Assembly: GCA_023101885.1 (NCBI GenBank)
Contig: JALPQD010000102.1
Location: forward strand, 5,302,227 to 5,366,226
Length of the DNA stretch: 64,000 nucleotides
Direction: 5' to 3'
DNA from: Typhlomys cinereus
Lineage: Eukaryota; Chordata; Mammalia; Rodentia; Platacanthomyidae
The notes beneath the pieces were generated by a model, which was given only the letters and a program-made list of their open reading frames with translations, searched no databases and had not been told where the DNA came from. This document shows, piece by piece, positions 46,960 through 58,769 of this stretch (the first letter of the stretch is position 1; every line of letters begins with the position of its first letter). The position numbers and the translations under genes are program-made.

Positions 46960-48408
46960 ACTCTCAAAATCAGAATCAAAAAGCAAAGCAGTGAAAGTCT
47001 ATCAAGTATTAACTATAATCAAGATCTTTTGTGAACTATTTTGTGGTTCACAATAATTTTTTACTATGTTCCACTTCCAAATAATACAAAATATACAACC
47101 AGAGTTATCAATGTAATGGGAAATCTGGAAATAATGTTGTTTTTTTCATTATCTTGTGAAGCTTTCATTGGTCGAATGAAATCTAAACCAAGGAGACTCT
47201 AACTACTTGAGCACAGAATTTCTTCTCTTGGGAAAGTACCAACATTTTCAAATTCAAAAAAAGATACTTCAGATCAACAAATTCATAATTATGACTCAAT
47301 GTCGTTTCCTAATCAAGGGGCCAGTGGTGGAAAGACAATGAGGGTCTTCTGAAGAATCATTCCTGTCAGGCACCACTGGTATACCAACACTGCCTCAATT
47401 CACATATTAACTAAGAACAAAACCAAGCAAATCAAAATCATAACTCTAATGACTGTCTTCAAGTGACAATTGGAAAACTCACAAATGCTTTACCCTTAGA
47501 GAAGACAACAACTTCAGTGGGCTTGCTGTCCACAATCACACTGACTGACTGGGGTTTATTACCTAGAAATCTCTCTGTAGTTTTCTTACACTTGCTTTTT
47601 TTTTTAAGTGTTCTTGATTATAAGAAAATTGCTCTGTCTCTCAGGGGAAAACACAAAAGACACCAAGGACCTTGCTGCAAAATAAAATACAAAACCATGA
47701 AATAAAAACTATTACGTACATTCGTTAATTCTTTTTACTATGTGCACCTACTGTGAAATGCTGAATTGTAGCAATTAACTTTCCCAGCCATTTGAAAGTT
47801 TGTACATACTATAGAGCAAAAGCACCTTGGTGTCAGGCAAATTTAGATATGAGTCCAGGCTCTGTCACTTTCAGACTATTAATAAGACACTGAGGCTGAG
47901 GGATAGTTTCCCTCAAACAACTCCAGCCTACAGAGCCTAGAGTTCACGAAACCAAGATGAGTAACAAGTATTGGTGAAATGTTTTCATACTAAACTGGTG
48001 TTGGCTGTATTTACTTCCCACATGTCATTTTCAGGAGACATCACAGCAGTGCTTGCTTCCAGCAGTCCATGGACATAAGCACAGATGCAAACTATCAATG
48101 GCTTCTATCAGGTGTGGACCATCAGCACAGAGACCTCTTCGATATAGTTTGGCATTTGGTAAAATGAACAGCCAAGTTTCCTGTGGCATTTGATTATCAT
48201 CAGTGGCAGATGGAAAACCTTTCTAAACACAGGTAAATACTACCCAAAAATATTGCTCAATATGTTCTTCAGAAAATGACCAAAAGAATTCCAGAAAGGA
48301 TATTTGGTCACAAGGTTTTTAAGGTTAAAATATGAAATCAATTAAGAATGGTAACTATTTTACACTGCTTAGACAGATAATTTAACATTACTGATGGACT
48401 TAGAAATA
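46960..48408. other. Unassigned sequence
   Basis: No gene or repeat recognised. The 80-codon frame at 47463-47705 has no known motif. Confidence 0.4.
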
Positions 48409-48410
48409 AA

Positions 48411-48579
48411 CATTGGAGACTGTTGAGTCAGCTCAGTGAGTAAAAGCACCTGCGAGAAAACTTGGTGACCTGAGTTCAATCCCCCAAACTCACATACATG
48501 GTGGAAGGAAAAAAAACAACTTCCAAAAAGTTGTTCTCTGACCTCTACACATGTTCCATGGCATGTTGTCTCTCTCTCT

Positions 48580-48612
<33 letters not shown>

Positions 48613-48622
48613 TCAACAAAGG
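48411..48622 (+). mobile_element. B2 SINE with (CT)n
   Basis: The head is GGAGACTGTTGAGTCAGCTC, the B box GAGTTCAATCCCCC and the body CATGGTGGAAGGAAAAAAAAC. A CT-rich tract spans about 48566-48613. Confidence 0.75.
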
Positions 48623-48624
48623 AT

Positions 48625-50518
48625 TTTTAAAAACAAGTAGACATTATGATTTAATAAACAGTGCCTTCAAAAACTATTAGTGAGTAATAGAGATCATACA
48701 ATATTTTTAAATTAGTCTTGCTTCTTTCGAATCCACATATTTAACTTCAGTGAGGGAACAGAGCAATAATTTATTGATTCTTTATTCTGAGACAAGCACT
48801 ATACTAACTCATGTGATTCCCTAAAACTTCCTCAAATGTTAAGTATTACCATTTCCCTGCTTTACAAATAGGAAAAATCAAGGTATATCAGTACTGTAAG
48901 TTGCCTAAGGTCTAACAGGTACTCAACAGAAGCATCAAGAGTTGAATTTGGGTCACGTACCTCCATCAAAAGTTTCTAGTAATTGGTACTTTACACTGTC
49001 TCATACTGCAGATTTCTCAACATATAAACACAATCAGTTAAAGTTCTTTAAAATGATCTGCTTTAGTAGGTTAAGCATTTAGTTTGCCATAATTAGCCAG
49101 ACATTTCCTCTAAATGCAAGGTCATGTCTAAACTGAACAGAATTTTCATAAAAAGAAGAACCTCTATGACAGCATTTATTTGAACATTCCACATTATTAA
49201 GATTCTATTATAGATAAAAGTCAGAAAAACTCCAATTTGAAACTTTTCAAACCAAAGATTGAAAGATATTTTTAATACAATGCAGAAAGTAACAAAGACT
49301 GCCTCAAGAAAAAGCTACCCTAGTGCAGATCACTTAAATATTTAAATCTGGAGTACACGCCGACTTTTCTGTTCTGAGAAATTTACCCAAAACCCACTGA
49401 CCTCACTCTTTCATCTCTTTCCTAACACAAAAGGCACTCTGTGACCCAGAGTTCCTGGGAAATATGTAAATTACATGAAGATAGAACAATACACGCTTTC
49501 CTAATTTCAACTTCGTATTGGAGAAAAAAAGTTATTTGCTTCGTCATGAATGAGTTGACCTACTGCTATGCTCCTGACTGCACTGTGACTGCCCCAGACT
49601 GATCAAGGAGACCTGGGGGGTGGGAAACGGTGGGAGGAGGGGTCTGTGGGCAGATATGCTGCCACTTGACCCAGAGCTGGCTCTCATTAACTGCAACGTG
49701 GCGCAACGTCTATTAAGACACAGTTCTGAAATTGCTGCAAGGAGTAACCTTAAGAGAAAATGTACACTTTGCGAACAGAATTTCTCTAAATAGAACACTT
49801 TTAAATTGGTCCATGGGGTGTCAGAGGATTTTTTAATTTTGTCTTCATAACTATGTTCTTTCACAATTCGCTGGCTTTGTGTCTTCAGATGCTAATTTCT
49901 TTTTCTACTAGAAAAGTTAATAAGCACCTCCGCTCAGAGCAGATGGCTCCTTAGGAAAAAAATAAATAAATAAAAATAAAAAGTTGGGGAGCAGCTGGAG
50001 AGATATATCAGATCTGATAGCTGCGATCCTAAATACCTGCTATTCTTGCTCAGATAAAAATAATCTTAAGCCTAGTAACTTCATCTTCTGCTCTTTGGAA
50101 ATATTAATAAGGTTTTTAAGGGAGAAGATAGTAAATATCGTCAGTTGTCATCATGGTATGAATGTTGTTTTTCTGTTCCAATATAAGCAATGTGCTTAGT
50201 CATAACAGCTGTAAAAATAGAGATTCTCTTCAATTTATACTTAGCACTTTCTATCTTAGCTCCTAGAAACCTTGCTTAACTCCTATCCCTAACAGCAATG
50301 TTTATTTTTTCAGGGCTCCTGAACAGATATATTTGAAGCTGGTACTTGTGGTATTTTTCCTCTTAAAGATATCTTTGTGCCATCTGAATGTGCTCCGATG
50401 CATTGCTTGCTAAGGACTCTGGTCCAGTAGATGCCCCTTCCTGTGGCTATTCCTGAATCAGCAGAGGAATGTAACCATGGGACTGTGCCCAAAACTTTTC
50501 CAGGTTTAGCTAGTGTTT
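48625..50518. other. Unassigned, mostly unique sequence
   Basis: No gene recognised. The region around 49600-49760 is GC-richer and contains the paired word GCAACGTGGCGCAACGT at about 49693-49709. It may be a regulatory block, but the sequence alone does not show this. Confidence 0.4.
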
Positions 50519-50521
50519 TCT

Positions 50522-50967
50522 TTTTTCAATATTTCATTTATTCATTTACTAATTTATTATTCATATGAGAGAGAGGAGAGAAAGAGAGAGAGAGAGAGAG
50601 AGAGGGAACGCATGCCATGGTACCTGCATGCAGGTCAGAGGACACATTTTGGCAACTAGCTCTCTTGTTCCATTATGGGTTTCCACTATGTGGGTTTCCA
50701 GGAGGAAAGTGATTCAGGGAGTTGACATTCTTCAGTATACTTGGTCAGACATGCTGATCTGGCAAACAAGGATTGTCCATCTCTCAATGGATATGTGTGG
50801 CCAGTCTCCTCAGACCCTGGTGTTGCTAAGAGCTTTCCTCTAAGAGATGGACTAAGAGATGTGACCAGACAATCCCTGTTACTCCTTAAACTGTTTGCCT
50901 GTGAATTTATCCGCAACATGCAGGTGAACTGCAATACCAACTGAGTTATCTTACTAGTCCCTGTGTT
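50522..50967 (-). mobile_element. B2/B3 SINE, antisense, split by a family A fragment
   Basis: The left part, 50522-50715, has the tail complement, a (GA)n tract at 50568-50602 and the body (GTCAGAGGACACATTTTGGC). The right part, 50926-50967, is the antisense tRNA-like head (CAACTGAGTTATCTTACTAG). The middle is a piece of the MaLR-like family A. Confidence 0.65.
50720..50925 (+). mobile_element. MaLR-like LTR repeat, family A, partial reversed copy
   Basis: TCAGTATACTTGGTCAGACATG, CAAACAAGGATTGTCC, GGCCAGTCTCCTCAGACCC and GCCTGTGAATTTATCCGCAAC are the reverse complement of blocks in 8829-9232, 23694-24110 and 63617-64000. Confidence 0.65.
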
Positions 50968-51594
50968 TTCAAACAAAAGGGGATTGTGAGTGAAAATTAT
51001 ACACACCCTACTGTGATCTTTTGTGGACACTCAATCACACCAAAAGGAAAGGTAAAACTCAGTGGGTTTTTCTCCTTGTCAAACAAACCCTCACTGGAAA
51101 TACAGTATGCTGCCTGAATCCATAGTTCCTGCCCTGCCACAGACCTTTGCACTTGAACAGAGCAGAAGCCTTTGCTGGCTGTGTGGGGATCTGCAGGAGT
51201 CCTGGATGCTTTTAACCTGAACTCTGCTAAGCTTTGTTTCAAGGAATGGCATACCGTGTGGTGTTTCTTTACCATGAGCCCTTGAAACCATTTGCCAAAG
51301 ACCACAGAAAAACTCAAAGAACAGCCTTCTCCATGTACAAAGTACCTACAGTGGCCCGTTTTCACAATAATCCACCTGCACAAGTGGGATGGGAGGTTTG
51401 CACAAGTTAAACAATAAGTAAAATTTCTTCATAAGAAAGCAGTAGAATGAAATTTGAACTATGGCTCCCTGCCTCCACCACTCTGTATTTCCTATTGCCA
51501 AAATATGGAGGGCATGTGAAGAAGCAGTTCCTACCTCCAAGCCCCCTTCCAGAACCCTGAAACTGAAGGAAGTTTTAATTTTAAAACATATTTG
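50968..51594. other. Unassigned sequence
   Basis: Overlapping open frames of up to 128 codons on the minus strand (51346-51606, 50997-51383) show no recognisable motif and I treat them as chance. Confidence 0.4.
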
Positions 51595-51596
51595 GG

Positions 51597-51800
51597 AAAG
51601 GCACAATGGCTCAGTGGGTAAAAGTTCTTGTCACACAAATGTCTGACGACCTGAATTCTATCTTCAGAACCCATGTTAAGGTGGAAGGACAGAACTGATT
51701 GATTCCACAATGTTGTGCTCAGAACTCCACACACGCATACCATGGCACACATACATTCCCACATACACTATACACACAATAATAATGAATAGAATAAAGT
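51597..51800 (+). mobile_element. B2 SINE
   Basis: The head is AAAGGCACAATGGCTCAGTG, the B-box remnant CTGAATTCTATCTTCAG and the body AAGGTGGAAGGACAGAACTG. The end is ACACAATAATAATGAATAG. Confidence 0.75.
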
Positions 51801-52002
51801 TTCAGAAAGACATTTGTTTAATAGAAAATCAGTATCAAGGTTCACAAGAAAAGGTTAGCATTATTCAAAAGTAAAATAAAATGCATACTCTATCCTACAG
51901 CAATCGGAAACCTCTGAGCATAGTGAAGTCTACCTGTAGATACTGTGGAAGCACAGGGAAGTTCCACACAAAGCAACAATGTGACATTCACCCCTGCCTC
52001 TT

Positions 52003-52578
52003 TTTTTTTTTAATTTGTTTCTTTCACTCATACAAAGTTGATAAGTACCCCATTCTCCTCCCTCCCTCTACCCCTCCCTAGATCCCCTTGCTCCCTCCCC
52101 CCTTTTCCCTTTCCTTCCGCCCCCCCCCAGTGCTCCCTCCCCTCCCCTGCCCCTCCCCCACATTCCTGGAGCATCCTTTAGTTTGCATGTCAAACTTCCC
52201 TCTGGGTCCTCTTCTCTGATGAGGTCTGAGGACTCAGTGGCATTGTCTAGAGCTCTTTTTTGTGTTCCCTTTTAGTATAGGAACACTATTGTGGCTGTTA
52301 GTCCATTGCCTCTAAGAATCCTAATGCCTGTGATCCATGCTAGACTTTGGGGGTTTAATGATATGTTGGTCATTGCGCAGGTCATGCAAAGTCCTATTAT
52401 GATTACTTCGGCCCTAACTTGTATGGAGTATCTTGCATATCATTGCTCCTCCCTATCTTTAGGCTCTCACAATCTCACCGTCCCCTCTTCCACAAATTTC
52501 CCTGAGCTTTGGGATGGGGAGAGATTAGGCTGGCCTGGTTCCAGGTGGTTGATGTAGAGATTCTGATTTTCCGAATTA
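52003..52578 (-). mobile_element. L1 3'-UTR insertion, antisense
   Basis: The reverse complement of the L1 3' UTR: T-run, C-rich tract at about 52055-52160, GGTCCTCTTCTCTGATGAGG, and a right end near GGTTGATGTAGAG. It is collinear with 20645-21218. Imperfect direct repeats (12 of 14 matching) CACCCCTGCCTCTT at 51989-52002 and CACTCATGCCTCTT at 52579-52592 are the likely target duplication, so it is older than 20645-21218. Confidence 0.88.
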
Positions 52579-52679
52579 CACTCATGCCTCTTGACATGTG
52601 TAACATGGACCTGAGAGCACAAGACTTCAGGAAAGGGGCATATTGACAGCCACTCTAGAAATCAATTTAAAAAAAGTCA

Positions 52680-52956
52680 AAGACAAGGTTAGGGAGACCC
52701 GAGTTCGATCCCCAGAACCCAAATGAAAGAGCTGTTCATGGTGAGGTACACTTGTAATCCCAATACCAGGCATGTGGAGACAGGGGGATCCCTGGGCCTT
52801 GCTGGCCAGACAGACTAGACTGTATCATAAGTCCTGGGCCAATGAAAGACTCTCATCCCAAAAGAAAAACATACACAGCTCCTGAGGAACAATACCCAAG
52901 GTAATACTGCTTCCACATGGCATGCATGTAACATGCTCATGCACTCGTAACATATC

Positions 52957-52990
<34 letters not shown>
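52680..52990 (+). mobile_element. B3-type SINE with (CA)n tail
   Basis: The B box GAGTTCGATCCCCAG starts the recognisable part. The body has GTAATCCCAATACCAGG, CCTTGCTGGCCAGACAGAC and CCAATGAAAGACTCTC, and a (CA)n tail lies at 52959-52987. The A-box half is degraded. Confidence 0.7.
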
Positions 52991-52991
<1 letters not shown>

Positions 52992-52994
52992 CAG

Positions 52995-53860
52995 ACACAT
53001 ACAGTGGCAGAAGAAAAACCAGGAAAGCAAGATCCAAAAATATATGAAAAATTAGTAAACCAGCTGCTGTGACAGATTAGATGAGAAGGAACAAGTAAAA
53101 GGAGAAAAATTAATCCCAACTAATTTAGATATATGCCAACATTTCAAAGCACAATGAAAGTAACTCACCTAACTGCAAATTTAAATCCCAAGCACCAAAA
53201 ACCGTCTTCACAAATATAATCCAAAACTGCTAAAATTTCTCCTAAAACCCAAATTCAATTATTTTTAACAATGTAGTTATTTCAAGTTTTACTGTGAATC
53301 AGGCTCCTGCAGAATATTAATATCTGTGATTTATAAACTACAAATTTATCCTTTATATTGTGCATAATTATAATGCTGTATTTCTAGAATTATGCTCCTC
53401 TTAGAGGTTTTGCATTTGAAAATTATGCTCAGTTAATGTACAAAAGGATAAGCGAGACCATTCTACACAGTGACAGCCTTTATATCAAGCGAGGGGAAAA
53501 GGCTTTCCATCAGATGTCAAATTCTAGGGGAAAAAAAATCCCATGGCATTTGTTCTCCTAATGATGATGGGAAAATCATTTTTGGAAACACACAGCTATG
53601 CTTTAGGAACTGCATAGATTTATAGTTTCAGTGATCCCGAGTGAAGATGAGTGAATGGGGTGGGGGCCCCGGGAACAGACTCAGCAAACTCAAAGATAAA
53701 ATTCAAGAGAGACAATATAGAAAGACCTCTTTGGCCTACAACACCCAATTTTTCCTTTAACCAGATGTGACTCTCTAACATGGTCATTTATAAATCATTT
53801 TTAAAAATAAAGGGGGAAAAATTCACTGGAAGAAAGTAGCTTTGAACTTGGTGCCACATC
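52995..53860. other. Unassigned sequence with a conserved-looking AT-rich block
   Basis: The stretch 53230-53640 is AT-rich, free of recognisable repeats and contains several TAAT- and TTAT-type homeobox-like words. It could be a conserved non-coding element, but this cannot be shown from one genome. Confidence 0.3.
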
Positions 53861-53867
53861 TTACTTG

Positions 53868-54115
53868 AACATCAGCAGGTTCTCAAAATCAGGTGTTTGA
53901 AACTTTCTCCATTGTCCTAATAGTTTAGAAGAAGAACTGTACTCAGTACACTGAAATTTTCCTGCACCAAGTAAAATAGCACCGTCCTCTTTGGAAGTTA
54001 ATGGTTCATGCCCCTGCATGATCATAAATATACTCCTGCTAAATTTTTCTAGAGGATCGTGCAACTCTCTTACCCAGAAACTGTCCATTCGATGGTCACT
54101 CACCATAACCCACAT
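53868..54115 (-). CDS. Possible exon or pseudogene fragment
   Basis: An 84-codon minus-strand frame of normal protein composition (for example HDPLEKFSRSIFMIMQG and QWRKFQTPDFENLL). At its 3' end the sequence TTCAA/GTAAGATG matches a splice donor at about 53868. Upstream in minus sense the frame closes at a TGA near 54158, while an overlapping frame with ATGGCGTGGCAG is open from about 54172. That leaves either a short exon or a frameshifted gene copy. I do not recognise the protein. Confidence 0.22.
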
Positions 54116-54409
54116 AGGGAGGGGGCAACTCCAAAGCCCACTGGCTCCTTGTCAGGAGTCTGCCACGCCATGATCTTCACTGACATTTATCACATACATT
54201 TTGAAAGAACAAAGTCCGAAGAGCTGCTTCCTATTTATTCTTGTTCCTTGGTAAGAAGAGGTCTGGATAGCTGGCTAGTTTTGCATTGTGTGCCTTTCAG
54301 ATAAACAAAATGAGTAACAGGGGCCACCTGGAGCTTCAGGTAACAGGGCCATAAGAAATCAGGCCAGAGGCAACAGCTAAAGGTAATCAAAATAAAGGAT
54401 TCACATGTA

Positions 54410-54533
54410 ATCCAAGCACAGTAAAGTCCTCTGAGGCACTACCTCCATGGGGGTTTTGCACAACAAACCCCTGGAACCAACAATCCCTTCCACAACTCCT
54501 TCCAGCAGATCCATTCCCCTTCCCCTCTACTGT
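54410..54533. repeat. Perfect 124-bp direct repeat, copy 1
   Basis: It starts ATCCAAGCACAGTAAAG and ends CCCCTCTACTGT. All 124 bases are identical to 55650-55773, 1,240 bp downstream. It has no resemblance to a SINE or LTR in the window. Confidence 0.97.
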
Positions 54534-55649
54534 CTATTTGCCCCCAAACGCAGGACAGGGACACAGGGGAGAGGTCACCAAAGCATTCGGAATGGTTCCT
54601 CCAGTTCTGTCCTCACTGGGTGTCCACCTGCAAGTTGGTGTTTTGGACTTATTTGTCCGGATGTCTTCTGTGGCAAATAAAACCATCAAGCAAACTTGCT
54701 TCAAATCCTCCTTTAAAAAAATAAAAACTAAAAATAAATAAATGAACATAAAAATAAAATAAAAACTGAAAAGATAATGATAAGGGAAGGCAGGAGCAGA
54801 CTGCAAATGGTCCTGAGGTATCCGGAGGTGATGTTGTGTAAGGGTCGTAGTCAGCTCCACTATAACCACAGACAGATAACAGGAGAGAAGCATAATCTGC
54901 TGAATCAAGTATTTAATCAAAAGCAGATCCAAACCCTCAAGGAATACTAACCACTTTCATGGCCAAGAAGACTAGCCAGCCAGCCGAATGGAAAGAAAGA
55001 GCTACTGGTGACTGACTGAAGGGAAGAATCCTCCAAGGCCTGTCCTTCCAGGATCTTCTGGGCCTCAGGGCATGGCAATCCCTTCCAAGGACAGGTCTTA
55101 ACAATTTTACTATTAGACAAGGTAAGTCTTGGAATTTCTTTATGGCCTTTATTCACACCAAAAGAGCATCGAGAGGGGGAAGGATAGAGAAATGTTTCTA
55201 GGCACTAGAGATGGCCACGGAGTGAAAAGATTCTAGTTTTGAAGACCAATTTTGGGTAAGAGGAGTAAGTTTCTTTGGTGTGAAGGGAGGAAGGGGCAGA
55301 AGAAAGTCAGAGTCTCTGTTTCTAAAGCCCTTCAGAATTCCAACAGTTCAAAGTACAGCCTGAGGGTGTCACAGAAGCACAGTTGAAACTATGCAGAGAT
55401 ACCATTTGCCTATCAAATCCAAGTTTGACAACCCGTTTAATCACAGACAGAACTATCAGTTCAAGTGACCTCCTTAATATACAAAAATTTGACTGTCTTT
55501 CCTGAGGTAGAGGACATTCTAAAGATACAAAAGCAGCTGAATAGAAACTTAAAACAATTTTCACTCAGTAATCATAGATAAACTCAGCATCAGTTTTGAG
55601 CTTCTGAAATTTCCACATACAACTAGGAACCCCATTTGTATATTTGTAT
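54534..55649. other. Unassigned sequence between the two 124-bp repeats
   Basis: No gene recognised. An A-rich stretch of AAATAAATAAA type lies at about 54715-54770. Minus-strand frames of 69-132 codons have no known motif. Confidence 0.4.
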
Positions 55650-55773
55650 ATCCAAGCACAGTAAAGTCCTCTGAGGCACTACCTCCATGGGGGTTTTGCA
55701 CAACAAACCCCTGGAACCAACAATCCCTTCCACAACTCCTTCCAGCAGATCCATTCCCCTTCCCCTCTACTGT
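55650..55773. repeat. Perfect 124-bp direct repeat, copy 2
   Basis: Identical to 54410-54533 at every base. Its right edge abuts the 5' end of a diverged SINE that begins within two or three bases. Confidence 0.97.
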
Positions 55774-55775
55774 AA

Positions 55776-55981
55776 GGACTACAGAGACAATTCAGAGATA
55801 AAGCCTGTGTCTGGCAAGAAAAAAAGAACCTGAGTTCAGATCCTCAGATCCCATGTAAAAAATTCTGGGGGGATATGGCAGTAGCTTGCAAGTCTAGCCC
55901 TAAAGGGGGAAGCCTGGGAATCCCCAGAGCAAGCAATAAGGAAATAGAACAATCCAGGATAATTCCCAAAGTTACCCTTGG

Positions 55982-56031
<50 letters not shown>

Positions 56032-56048
56032 ATCATACAAACATACAA
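55776..56048 (+). mobile_element. B2-like SINE with (CA)n tail
   Basis: A diverged head (GGACTACAGAGACAATTCAG), B box GAGTTCAGATCCTCAG, the GGGGAAGCCTGGGAATCCCC body block and a (CA)n tail at about 55984-56027. Confidence 0.8.
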
Positions 56049-56049
56049 G

Positions 56050-57020
56050 AAAAAAAGTGTTATATCTGAACTGAATGTATAAAAATAAACTCATGTTTTA
56101 AACAGTATTTCCTAGTCTGTCCAACAAAAGGACCAAGAAACAATTAAGAAGGAAGGAAGGAAGGAAGTGAAAAGCAGGAAGGCAGGAAGAAGACTGTCCT
56201 TTTTTCTTGTTCCTACAGGCCAAGGGCACATCCTGTTTTTCAGCCAGGTACAGTATGATCAAAGTATCTCTGCAAGAGCCAACCGACTAACAGCTTCCCA
56301 AGCGTCCTGCAGCAGGTCTATCCTTGCCTCTCATGTTAGAAGCTGCATGCCCTGACCAATCACAGGCTGTGGAAGGCAAGCACTGAAACTGACCTCAAAC
56401 TGAGGACACGAGTGCCATAGCTGGTCCTATGTGAAGCCTCCTCAAGGATGCTGAGAGAATGAGTAAGGTAAGGTGATTCTCAGTTGCCTCTCACCGTATT
56501 TTTATTCTTTCCTGAGAATGGGCCAGCTCTGTCACTATCATCCCTCTCAACTACACGAGGAAGGCATGCTTCTCACCTGCCCTGACTTCTTATGTAACAT
56601 GATGTACTGGCTGCTAAACTCTTGGGCTCACTAAGCACAAGGACATTTTGAAAATTTAGTATATTATGATAGGAAATTACTTTAAAAATTCACAACTTAT
56701 CCTTCTGCAAATCAGGTGACAACCAATTTTAGCAAAATTGGAGAAAGACCTAATCAATTTTTCAGCTGACCATTAATGATAATTTTTAATCACCCACCAC
56801 AGTTGATTTTTGGCCCATAACTCAGAAAATGTTTAGAGAACCCATAAGAAATTCCTTCCTTTCCCAGCTACTTAAAAGTGAGCAGATTTTACAATATTAA
56901 CATTCAGACTAGTGAAAAATAGGAAGGGAATTGGTGCTGAGCCTGTCTCCTCTAGCAACGAACACTATACATTCTGCATGAACTAACTGAAAAAAAAAAA
57001 GTCCCATCTATCTCCTTAAG
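56050..57020. other. Unassigned sequence
   Basis: A short (GGAA)n run lies at about 56150-56166. No gene or other repeat recognised. Confidence 0.45.
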
Positions 57021-57031
57021 AGATACATTTC

Positions 57032-57252
57032 TGGGCCAGAAAGATGGCTCAGGGATTAAGATTCTCCCTCACGAACAGAAGGTCCTGAGTTCAGATCCCA
57101 GATCCCATATGAAAATGCCAGGTGGACATGGTGGTGGACCGCATATTCAGCCCTGATAAGTAGAGCTCTGGGAAATCCCAGAGGGAAGCAAAATAGAGTG
57201 AAGCAATCTAGGATGATTCCTAATCCTCCACAGGAACACACAAAGCCCTCTG

Positions 57253-57299
<47 letters not shown>

Positions 57300-57348
57300 C
57301 ACACTCACACAACACACATACACACACACAATAAATAAATAAAAAATG
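57032..57348 (+). mobile_element. B2-like SINE with (CA)n tail
   Basis: The head is GGGCCAGAAAGATGGCTCAG, the B box GAGTTCAGATCCCAGATCC and the CTGGGAAATCCCAG body block. A compound CA tail spans 57256-57330 and ends AATAAATAAATAAA. Imperfect 10-bp target repeats GATACATTTC at 57022-57031 and GATGCATTTC at 57349-57358 flank it. Confidence 0.88.
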
Positions 57349-57359
57349 GATGCATTTCC

Positions 57360-58065
57360 AATTGAACTTTAGCTCCTAATATCTGATAAGAATTTATCAA
57401 AAATTAAATGTATTTAGGTTGTTTTGCTCAACCATGACAACTCAATCCAAAAGAAATCACTTAATGCTTGGAGCTTTATGCTCACAGAAAACATTACAAA
57501 TGCTTTGGACTTAAATTTATGGACAAATTTAGTTGCAGAGAAGTAGCATATCATAAGTCGATCAATAAAAGATGTTCAATCACAAAAATACATTACATGA
57601 GGATAACTTTTGTGGGAAAACTGTTCAAAAATGAAAAGTTCCAAGAAAAAATATGTTTTATATAGTTAGAGGTGGGGCGAATTTAAATAGTTGATGTGGA
57701 TGCTGGTGAGAATCCAAATGCCTCAGTATTCAAAGTCGATTGGATACATCTGAGAAGGTTGTGACCATTCATCTTAACATGTCAGTGTTTCTCACACCCA
57801 AATGTCCATGGCAACCTATGTGCTCTGGGTGCATATACATATATGCGTGTGTCTTGTGAGTAGATCAAACCTAAAACTCATGAAGATATTCTGACACAAT
57901 ATTTTTAAATTATAACGAGGCACCTAGTGAATGGAATGTGAGTAAAAATGAGAGAAAAATGGAAAAACTCAACCTAGAAACATTCTTTTGCAATGGAAGG
58001 TATTTGTTACAGAAAATCACAAGAGGACAAAGTGCAGAAAATAAGTGAATGTGAACTGTTCAGCC
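57360..58065. other. Unassigned sequence
   Basis: No gene or repeat recognised. Confidence 0.4.
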
Positions 58066-58069
58066 TTAA

Positions 58070-58590
58070 ACAGGACATCTAATCCACCCCCTGTCCCAAA
58101 GATCAGGGAACGTGGTAAGATTGTAAGATGAAGGAACATAGCCAGACAGTATCTTCTGGACATGACAAAGCTGTTGCACCCATGAATCCACTGAGATTAT
58201 GCATATTTGCACAAGACCTGCATGGATTTGTCCTATCAAAATTTCACCACAGAAGGAGGCCCCATACTTCCCTGGGAGACTGATGAGGGCTAATGCTGAT
58301 GGGGGGGAGGGGTGATGGTGAATGCTTTCCACAATGGTACACCCACTGATATATGATTCATGCTCCAGCAATACTCAGGTACATGCCATCAAAGACAACC
58401 CAGATGAAACTCAGTGGGACATACATTCAAAAAGACATGAAAATAGGAGAGAGACTGGCAGGAAGAAGAAAGGGTGTAATGGGCAAAGGAGGTAAGACGG
58501 GATTGGGGATTAAGGTGTAAAAATACCATAAATTCATTATATTCATATATGAAGCACTAAAAGAATAAACAAATTAACATGGGAAATAAA
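58070..58590 (+). mobile_element. Old L1 3'-UTR fragment
   Basis: CCTGTCCCAAAGATCAGGG, GTAAGATTGTAAGATG, CATGACAAAGCTGTTGCACCC and GCACAAGACCTGCATGG, then a degraded G-rich stretch and an A-rich end, follow the order of an older rodent L1 3' UTR. It is related to, but far more diverged than, 17681-18695. Confidence 0.5.
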
Positions 58591-58730
58591 AAGGAGCTCT
58601 GACTTACACCAGAGATAATTTGTCACTGAGACTGAAGCAGAGGTCTGTCTCTTTTAAAAGACATGGTCTTGAAGACTATGTTTGAAACCAATGAGGCCTC
58701 TTTGAAGAAGAGGGAAAGGGAAGTAGAAGG

Positions 58731-58767
58731 TTTGCTTGCTTGCTTGTTTGTTTGTTTGTTTGTTTGT
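58731..58767. repeat. (TTTG)n / (CTTG)n microsatellite
   Basis: GCTTGCTTGCTTG passes into repeated TTTG units. Confidence 0.9.
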
Positions 58768-58769
58768 GT

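Noticed and set aside
49984..50199. 71-codon open frame in AT-rich sequence
   Set aside because: It has no motif, splice context or composition bias separating it from chance.
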